From SYHX01 sp049317645 (GTDB lineage Bacteria > Bacteroidota > Bacteroidia > UBA7662): DNA of 11,239 nt. The stretch covers positions 1 to 11,239 of the forward strand of contig JBMOHV010000054.1 of the NCBI GenBank assembly GCA_049317645.1. Reading direction: 5' to 3'. The notes below the pieces were generated by a model. That model was not told the origin of the DNA and did no database searches. It was given only the letters and a program-made list of their open reading frames with translations. The translations under genes and the position numbers were made by a program. This document shows, in pieces, positions 5,818 to 11,239 of the stretch (within the stretch, counting starts at the first letter, position 1; every line of letters begins with the position of its first letter).

Positions 5818-7493
5818 GTACGCTGGATTGGTTGGTTTTTTTGGGTAGCCAGGGCCTTATTCTGGCCTATGGGTTGTGGTCCATGAGCCGCCAGGGTCAG
5901 GCGGAATCCTACCTACGCTCGCGTTCGCAGACGGGTTGGATGGTAGGACTTAGCATCATGGCCACACAAGCTAGCGCAATCACCTTTTTGTCGGCTCCTG
6001 GTTTGGCCTACCGCGAAGGCCTGGGCTTTATTCAATTTTACCTGGGTTTGCCTTTGGCGATGGTGGTCCTTTCGGTGGTTGCCCTGCCGATTTATTACCG
6101 TCTCAATGTCTACACCGCGTATGAATACCTGGAGACCCGCTTCGACGGTCGTGTGCGCCGATTGGCCGCCTTTTTGTTTCTGACCCAGCGGGGCTTGGCG
6201 GCCGGTCTGACCATCTACGCCCCGGCTTTGATTTTGAGTACGGCCCTTGGTTGGGATTTGTTATGGACGAATCTATTAACCGGTTCGGTGGTCTTGGCGT
6301 ATACTCTAAGCGGGGGTTCGAGGGCCGTTGCCCGTACGCAACTGCTCCAAATGTCGGTGATCCTTCTGGGCATGGTTTTGGCCGGTTGGTGGATGTTTCG
6401 CAGCCTACCATCGGATTGGAGTGGTTCCGATGCCTTGCAACTGTCGGCCTTGGCTGGCAAAACCCAGGCCTTGGTCCTGCGCCTGGATTGGAACGATCGA
6501 TACAGTTTGTGGACCGGCTTGGTCGGGGGTGGATTTTTGATGTTATCCTATTTTGGGACCGATCAAAGCCAGGTCCAACGTTATCTGGGCGGGCAATCCC
6601 TAAGTCAGAGCCGCAAAGGCTTGATGCTCAATGCATTCTTCAAGCTTCCTATGCAATTGATGATTCTGGGTCTGGGTGTTTTGATGTATGTTTTTTATGT
6701 GTTTGAGACGCCGCCTTTGAATTTCAAATACCCCGAACGGGTGGAGGCCCATGACCGTGTTCTCTTTGAGCAGGAGGCGCTTCGCCGCAGAGAGACGGCC
6801 GAGGCTTGGCGGGCTGCAACCTTTCCTCAACGCAAGGATAGCTTGGGCATGGAATTCAAACGTAGTGCAGCTCGATTGGATTCCATTCAATCGTTGGTGA
6901 GTGAGCGGAACAAGTCCATGGCTTCGGGGGATGACGGCCCGGATACCAATTTTATTTTCATCCGCTATGTCTTGGATTTTTTACCCGTTGGTTTGGTTGG
7001 CTTGTTGATTTCGATGGTGTTTTGCGCCTCGATGTCCTCCACTGCGGCCGAATTGAGTGCCTTGTCCACCACCACGCTGGTGGATTTTTATGCCCGATGG
7101 ACCGGGCATTCACCGGAAGGCCCCAAAGCCCTGGTCATGGGCCGACTCTTTACGCTCGCTTGGGGGTTGTATGCGGTGGGCTTTGCCTTGATTGCGGACC
7201 GGATGGGGACCCTGATCGAAGCGGTTAATGTGTTGGGATCTTTGGTTTACGGGACCATCCTGGGGATATTTCTGAGTGCTTTTTTTAGCAAGGGACTGCG
7301 GGCCCCTTCGGTCCTTCTCGCGGCCTTGTTAACGGAAGCCTTGGTACTCCTCCTTTATTTTGGGGTGGAAATTCCCTACCTGTGGCTAAACGCCGTGGGC
7401 GCGTTGGCGGTCCCTTTGCTGGGTTGGATTGTGCAACCTTGGCTTGTGGGTTTATCTTCGCAGTCGCCCAAAACCCCAACCCTTGGCCCGTAA
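5814..7493 (+). CDS. Sodium:solute symporter (SSS family)
   Basis: The 559-residue product is a multi-pass inner-membrane transporter that couples solute uptake to Na+ entry. Family landmarks are present: WMVGLSIMATQASAITFLSAPG (within residues 42-63) in the first core helix, VYTAYEYLETRFD (99-111), the conserved YFGTDQSQVQRYL (246-258), and SMSSTAAELSALSTT (406-420), whose Ser/Thr residues correspond to the Na2 sodium site region. A charged stretch at about 299-380, rich in Glu and Arg, forms a long extramembrane insert between helices. ATG 5814 is preferred over an in-frame upstream extension because it matches the usual SSS N-terminus and forms an ATGA overlap with the microprotein gene. 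The substrate cannot be read from sequence. Position after a secreted deacetylase suggests import of a deacylated product or a related nutrient (inference). Confidence 0.93.
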   Translation: MSTLDWLVFLGSQGLILAYGLWSMSRQGQAESYLRSRSQTGWMVGLSIMATQASAITFLSAPGLAYREGLGFIQFYLGLPLAMVVLSVVALPIYYRLNVYTAYEYLETRFDGRVRRLAAFLFLTQRGLAAGLTIYAPALILSTALGWDLLWTNLLTGSVVLAYTLSGGSRAVARTQLLQMSVILLGMVLAGWWMFRSLPSDWSGSDALQLSALAGKTQALVLRLDWNDRYSLWTGLVGGGFLMLSYFGTDQSQVQRYLGGQSLSQSRKGLMLNAFFKLPMQLMILGLGVLMYVFYVFETPPLNFKYPERVEAHDRVLFEQEALRRRETAEAWRAATFPQRKDSLGMEFKRSAARLDSIQSLVSERNKSMASGDDGPDTNFIFIRYVLDFLPVGLVGLLISMVFCASMSSTAAELSALSTTTLVDFYARWTGHSPEGPKALVMGRLFTLAWGLYAVGFALIADRMGTLIEAVNVLGSLVYGTILGIFLSAFFSKGLRAPSVLLAALLTEALVLLLYFGVEIPYLWLNAVGALAVPLLGWIVQPWLVGLSSQSPKTPTLGP

Positions 7494-10167
7494 ATCATCT
7501 CCACCTCCACCTCCTCCGGTGCCGGATCATGCCAGTAATGTGGTCCACAAGCCGGTCGCTGGCCTGTACGAGGATTGGTTCTTGGATTATGCATCCTATG
7601 TTATTTTAGAAAGAGCCGTCCCGGCCTTGGAGGATGGGCTCAAGCCCGTTCAGCGAAGAATTTTGCATGCGATGGAGGTGATTGATGACGGTCGCTTCAA
7701 CAAGGTGGCCAATTTAATCGGTCAGACCATGCAGTACCACCCCCACGGAGACGCTGCGATTGGGGATGCCTTGGTTGGCTTGGGCCAAAAGGATCTTTTG
7801 GTCGAAACCCAGGGCAATTGGGGGGATGTTCGTACCGGGGATTCGGCCGCCGCTTCTCGTTATATCGAGGCCCGTTTGTCCAAATTTGCGAAGGTGGTTT
7901 TGTTCAATCCCCGAACCACGCTGTGGCAAATGACCTACGATGGTCGCAAGAAGGAACCCGTTACGTTGCCAGCCAAGTTTCCTTTGTTGCTGGCGCAGGG
8001 TGTGGAGGGCATTGCGGTGGGCTTGGCCACCCGCGTTTTGCCCCATAATTTCATCGAACTCATCGAGGCATCGATTCGCATCTTGCGCAAACAGTCTTTT
8101 GTTTTGCTGCCGGATTTTCCGACCGGTGGCTTGATGGATGCTTCTCATTACCAAGACGGTAGCCGTGGTGGAAAAATCCGCTGCCGGGCTCGTATCGAGG
8201 AGAACGACAAAAAAGCCCTCCTCATCCGGGAAATTCCCTTTGGGACCACCACCGGGGGGATCATCGATTCCATCCTCAAGGCCAACGAGAGCGGCAAAAT
8301 CAAGATCCGCAAAGTCGTGGATAACACAGCCGAGCGGGTCGAAATTGAAATTCAATTGCCGGCAGGGGTTTCGGTGGACCAGACGGTGGATGCCTTGTAC
8401 GCGTTTACGGATTGCGAGGTTTCGATATCTCCCAATGCCTGTATTATCGAAGGCAAGACCCCGGCGTTTCGAGGCGTTTCGGAGATCCTTCGAGCCAATA
8501 CCGCCCAAACAATGTCCTTGCTGGAGCAGGAACTTTTGATACGCAAAGCCGATTTGGCCGAGCAATGGCATGCCGGCTCTCTGGAGCAGATTTTTATCGA
8601 AGAACGGATCTATCGCAAGATCGAAGAATGCGAGACTTGGGAGGCCGTTTTGGATGCCATTGACCTAGGTTTGCAGCCTTTCCGCAAACGTTTTCGCCGG
8701 GAAATCACCCGCGATGATTTGGTCCGTTTGACCGAGATCAAGATCAAGCGTATCAGCCGCTACGATAGCTTCAAAGCCACCGAGCAACTCAAGGCCCTTC
8801 AGGATCAAATCAAGGAAACCGAGCTTCACCTTTCCAATTTGACGGGTTATACCATTGATTTTTATCAGCGTCTCCTCAAGGATTTTGGCAAGGGCCGGGA
8901 ACGCAAAACCGAAATTCGGACCTTTGATACCATCCAGGCCTCTCAAGTGGCCTTGGCCAGCGAGAAGCTTTATGTGAACCGGGCTACGGGTTTTGTAGGG
9001 ACCGGCCTCAAAAAAGAAGAACTTGTTGGCGAGTGTTCCAGTTTGGATGAAATCGTGGTGATCCGCCGGGACGGCAAATGCGTGGTGACCAAGGTATCCG
9101 ATAAGGCCTACGTTGGCAAGGATATTTTATGGGTGGACCTTTACCGTCGTCAGGATGACCGCACGGCCTATAACATGATTTACACCGATGGAGAATCGGG
9201 CCATAGTTTGGTCAAGAGATTTCAGATTGGGGGTATTATTCGGGACAAGGAATACGACCTGACCAAGGGAACACCGCATACCCGTGTTCAGTATCTGTCT
9301 TGCAACCCCAATGCAGAATCTGAACGTGTTCAAATTCAGTTGCATCCGGGATGCAGAGCTCATATCAAAACATTTGATTTTGACTTTGCGGAATTAACCA
9401 TCAAAAACCGTTCGGCCGTGGGGAATTTGGTGACCAAATACCCGATCAAAAAGGTGGTTTTTAAAGAAAAAGGCAGTTCCGATCTAGGGGGAAGGCCCTT
9501 CTGGTTTGATCCGCCGGTCGGTCGCCTGAACCAGGACGGTCGCGGTGTTTTTATGGGTCATTTTAACACCGGTGATTTGTTGTTAGCGGTGTATGAAGAG
9601 GGAACCTACGAGATTTTGGAGCCTTCCTTGCAGCGGCGTTTTGAAACGGCCGAGCTCCTTTTGTTGAACAAATGGTTGCCCGAAACCCCCTTGAATGTTT
9701 GTCATTACGTTCCGTCCTCCAAGGCTTGGTATATCAAGCGATTCTTGATTGAGACATCCACCCAGGGGAAGCGCTTTGGGTTTGTAAGCGAGGACAAAGG
9801 AGCCAAAGCGGCCTTTGCCTGGCAACATCCAGCACCGCGCGTTGCCTTCGAATGGGGGACCACCCGCAAAAAAGACCGCAAGGTTTTGGAATTGGATCAG
9901 TTCATTGAGGTCAAAGGTTGGAAGGCCTTGGGGAATCGATTGACTCCTTTGCCTCTGCTCAGCGCCGAATTGATGAACCCGTTGGGGGTGGAAGACCTGA
10001 CCGAGGACGAGAAGTCCATGTTAGAGAAGAACCGTCAGGATATTTGGAACGAAGAAAAGGTGGGCCCGCCCCCTGCCAAAGGCCGCAAGGCTGCTGCCAA
10101 AGGCAAAGGAGGTCCCGGCGCCAAAGGCGGTTCGGGTAGTGGGGGAGAGCAGCAAAAGTTGTTTTGA
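7483..10167 (+). CDS. parC: DNA topoisomerase IV subunit A (ParC-like type IIA topoisomerase)
   Basis: The 894-residue product is the DNA-cleaving subunit of a type IIA topoisomerase, which with ParE decatenates chromosomes. GLYEDWFLDYASYVILERAVP (starting near residue 27) begins the core. HPHGDAAIGD (86-95) lies in the DNA-gate helix, and the catalytic tyrosine is Y127 in AASRYIEARLS. GVEGIAVGLATRVLPHNF follows, then a coiled-coil near 430-470 and a C-terminal domain without a GyrA box (no QRRGGKG). That absence and the overall resemblance to the second Bacteroidota GyrA/ParC paralogue favour ParC. The tail (861-889) is Lys, Gly, Ala and Pro rich and the protein ends QQKLF. There is no ATG near the start: TTG 7483 (MARKSS) overlaps the symporter gene by 11 bases and is preferred; GTG 7519 and GTG 7540 are alternatives, all upstream of the conserved core. 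No parE lies beside it here. Confidence 0.93.
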   Translation: MARKSSPPPPPPVPDHASNVVHKPVAGLYEDWFLDYASYVILERAVPALEDGLKPVQRRILHAMEVIDDGRFNKVANLIGQTMQYHPHGDAAIGDALVGLGQKDLLVETQGNWGDVRTGDSAAASRYIEARLSKFAKVVLFNPRTTLWQMTYDGRKKEPVTLPAKFPLLLAQGVEGIAVGLATRVLPHNFIELIEASIRILRKQSFVLLPDFPTGGLMDASHYQDGSRGGKIRCRARIEENDKKALLIREIPFGTTTGGIIDSILKANESGKIKIRKVVDNTAERVEIEIQLPAGVSVDQTVDALYAFTDCEVSISPNACIIEGKTPAFRGVSEILRANTAQTMSLLEQELLIRKADLAEQWHAGSLEQIFIEERIYRKIEECETWEAVLDAIDLGLQPFRKRFRREITRDDLVRLTEIKIKRISRYDSFKATEQLKALQDQIKETELHLSNLTGYTIDFYQRLLKDFGKGRERKTEIRTFDTIQASQVALASEKLYVNRATGFVGTGLKKEELVGECSSLDEIVVIRRDGKCVVTKVSDKAYVGKDILWVDLYRRQDDRTAYNMIYTDGESGHSLVKRFQIGGIIRDKEYDLTKGTPHTRVQYLSCNPNAESERVQIQLHPGCRAHIKTFDFDFAELTIKNRSAVGNLVTKYPIKKVVFKEKGSSDLGGRPFWFDPPVGRLNQDGRGVFMGHFNTGDLLLAVYEEGTYEILEPSLQRRFETAELLLLNKWLPETPLNVCHYVPSSKAWYIKRFLIETSTQGKRFGFVSEDKGAKAAFAWQHPAPRVAFEWGTTRKKDRKVLELDQFIEVKGWKALGNRLTPLPLLSAELMNPLGVEDLTEDEKSMLEKNRQDIWNEEKVGPPPAKGRKAAAKGKGGPGAKGGSGSGGEQQKLF
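10075..10128 (+). repeat. Three copies of GCCAAAGGC encoding Ala-Lys-Gly in the ParC tail
   Basis: GCCAAAGGC occurs at 10075-10083, 10096-10104 and 10120-10128, each in the same frame and each encoding Ala-Lys-Gly at residues 865-867, 872-874 and 880-882. Spacing is irregular (21 and 24 bases between starts). It is a low-complexity coding repeat that makes a basic, flexible tail, likely to contact DNA non-specifically. Confidence 0.75.
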
Positions 10168-11239
10168 TGCGGCGCGACCCCTCCGTCTGGCTGTTGTTGG
10201 GGTTGCAGTTTCTCTTGTGTTTTGAATGGGTTCATTTGGATCGTTCCGCGGAACGCAAACCCAACCTGCGCCCCATCTATTGGGATGTTCTTTCTTATTA
10301 CGCCTATTTGCCTGCTTTGTTTATTGAGGGCGATCTCAAATTAACCTTTGTGGAGGATCCGAATCGTGCGGATGTTCACTTGCATCGGCATCGTTATTGG
10401 CCCGAAACAACGCCGGATGGGCACAAGGTTATCAAGACGACCATGGGGGTGGCCGTGATGATCAGTCCGTTTTTTGGGGTGGCCCATTTTTTGGCTCCTG
10501 TTTTGGGTTACGAGCCCGATGGTTTTAGCCGGCCTTACCAAGCGGCCGTTGCTTTGGCCGGATTTGTTTGGGGTTGTTTGGGTTTGTGGGTCCTTCGTTC
10601 CTGGTTGCGGTCCTTTTGGGGTCCATGGATGGTGGGGCTGGCCCTCTGGGTGCTGGTGGGGGCCACCAATTTGTGGAATTACCTGGTCTACGAGCCGGCC
10701 ATGTCGCATAGCTTTTCGTTTTTTTGGATGTCGGTTTTGCTTTGGTGTACCCACCAAACCATGAATGGGACCAAGCCATCGAAACGCTACGAGGCGGGCC
10801 TGGCTTTGGCCTTGGGTATGTTGGTTTTGATCCGTCCGACACTGTTGATTGCCGGGCTCTTGCCTTTGCTTTATACCGGTGGCTCGGGACTTCGTTGGTG
10901 GTGGCTGCATCTGACTCGCAACGCGGGGCATCTTTTCCTCTTGCTGTTTGTTTTTTTAGGACCGTTTTTGTTGCAATCCCTTTATTGGAAATATGTTACG
11001 GGTCATTTTCTTTTTTACTCGTACCAAGGCGAGCGATTTTTTTGGGGGGATCCCCGGATAGCGGAGTTTTTGTTGAGTTACCGCAAAGGTTGGTTGTTAT
11101 ACAACCCGGTCATGGTCTTGGTGATGGTAGGCTGGTGTTGGGCTTGGGCCTGCATGATTCAAGGATGGTGGAAGAGGAGGAAGGCCTCGGAGCCTTTTCC
11201 CCTGGCTTTTGCCCTTGGGGGGGTCCTTCCTTTGGTGAT
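10167..11239 (+). CDS. Multi-pass membrane protein, GT-C/GT39-like, N-terminal part (3' end outside window)
   Basis: ATG 10167 shares its A with the TGA stop of parC, and the frame stays open to the window end, giving 357 residues without a stop. The chain has many hydrophobic segments. After the first helix a long loop contains PIYWDVLSYYAYLPALF (36-52) and DLKLTFVEDPN (56-66), and later segments include KTTMGVAVMISPFF (90-103), YEPAMSHSFSFF (175-186), LIRPTLL (221-227) and SYRKGWLLYNPVM (304-316). I recall these blocks from an uncharacterised Bacteroidota membrane protein family that resembles GT39-type glycosyltransferases, which use lipid-linked sugar donors at the periplasmic face. In GT-C enzymes an Asp in the first loop is catalytic, and D40 could fill this role (inference). 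The donor and acceptor are unknown. Confidence is high for the gene, moderate for the fold. Confidence 0.85.
   Translation, partial: MRRDPSVWLLLGLQFLLCFEWVHLDRSAERKPNLRPIYWDVLSYYAYLPALFIEGDLKLTFVEDPNRADVHLHRHRYWPETTPDGHKVIKTTMGVAVMISPFFGVAHFLAPVLGYEPDGFSRPYQAAVALAGFVWGCLGLWVLRSWLRSFWGPWMVGLALWVLVGATNLWNYLVYEPAMSHSFSFFWMSVLLWCTHQTMNGTKPSKRYEAGLALALGMLVLIRPTLLIAGLLPLLYTGGSGLRWWWLHLTRNAGHLFLLLFVFLGPFLLQSLYWKYVTGHFLFYSYQGERFFWGDPRIAEFLLSYRKGWLLYNPVMVLVMVGWCWAWACMIQGWWKRRKASEPFPLAFALGGVLPLV

Noticed and set aside
7429..7482. In-frame upstream extension of parC starting at TTG 7429
   Set aside because: It would overlap the symporter gene by 65 bases and adds residues with no match to the family; TTG 7483 is more economical.
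7714..8571. Long open frame on the - strand inside parC (285 codons)
   Set aside because: It lies fully antisense to strongly conserved topoisomerase sequence and its product has no recognisable domain. Such frames arise from codon bias.
7483..10167. Gyrase subunit A instead of topoisomerase IV subunit A
   Set aside because: No GyrA box (QRRGGKG) is seen in the C-terminal domain and the sequence resembles the second Bacteroidota paralogue; some doubt remains because biochemical activity cannot be read from sequence.
10341..10931. Open frame on the - strand (196 codons) near the window end
   Set aside because: It is antisense to the membrane protein that begins at 10167, whose frame shows consistent hydrophobic segments and family motifs.
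1..11239. Mobile elements, CRISPR arrays, tRNA or rRNA genes, prophage or defence genes
   Set aside because: No transposase, integrase, terminal inverted repeats, regularly spaced repeats, or RNA gene signatures were seen; nearly every base is accounted for by metabolic, transport and topoisomerase genes.

Overview
The window looks like a chromosomal segment from an aerobic, pigmented member of the Bacteroidota. The evidence is the protein families: a CrtD-type carotenoid desaturase next to CruF, a large two-domain secreted PIG-L deacetylase, a sodium:solute symporter of the type usual in that phylum, a ParC-like topoisomerase subunit without a GyrA box, and a membrane protein family I associate with Bacteroidota. 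There are few Shine-Dalgarno-like sites, and the one real intergenic gap holds an A-rich leader and a TAnnTTTG promoter match. Base composition is a little over half G+C by eye, high for the phylum. I cannot name the genus.

Layout. (1) Positions 1-1260: the 3' end of a crtD-like gene, then cruF 15 bases later, a carotenoid end-group pair on the + strand. (2) Positions 1257-2036: an enoyl-CoA hydratase on the - strand, convergent with cruF. Their two stop codons share one CTAG. (3) Positions 2037-2114: a 78-base divergent intergenic region, the only substantial non-coding DNA here. (4) Positions 2115-11239: six + strand genes with no free base between any of them: a secreted DUF2911 protein, a secreted PIG-L deacetylase, a 48-residue single-pass membrane microprotein, a sodium:solute symporter, a ParC-like topoisomerase IV subunit A, and the start of a multi-pass GT-C-like membrane protein that runs off the end. 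No gap of 300 bases exists.

How the genes may work together. CrtD and CruF should act in the same carotenoid pathway, introducing a double bond and a tertiary hydroxyl on an acyclic end group. The DUF2911, PIG-L, microprotein and symporter genes look like one functional cassette: secreted proteins acting on an N-acetylated compound, and a Na+-coupled importer with a possible small subunit. The substrate is unknown. This cassette is the best candidate for an undescribed system, and the microprotein is its least expected part. The topoisomerase gene appears to be a housekeeping gene caught in the same transcription unit, without a parE partner beside it.

Limits. All assignments come from reading the sequence and recalling families. 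No database search or structure prediction was run. Start codons of the PIG-L and topoisomerase genes are non-ATG, and the latter is uncertain.
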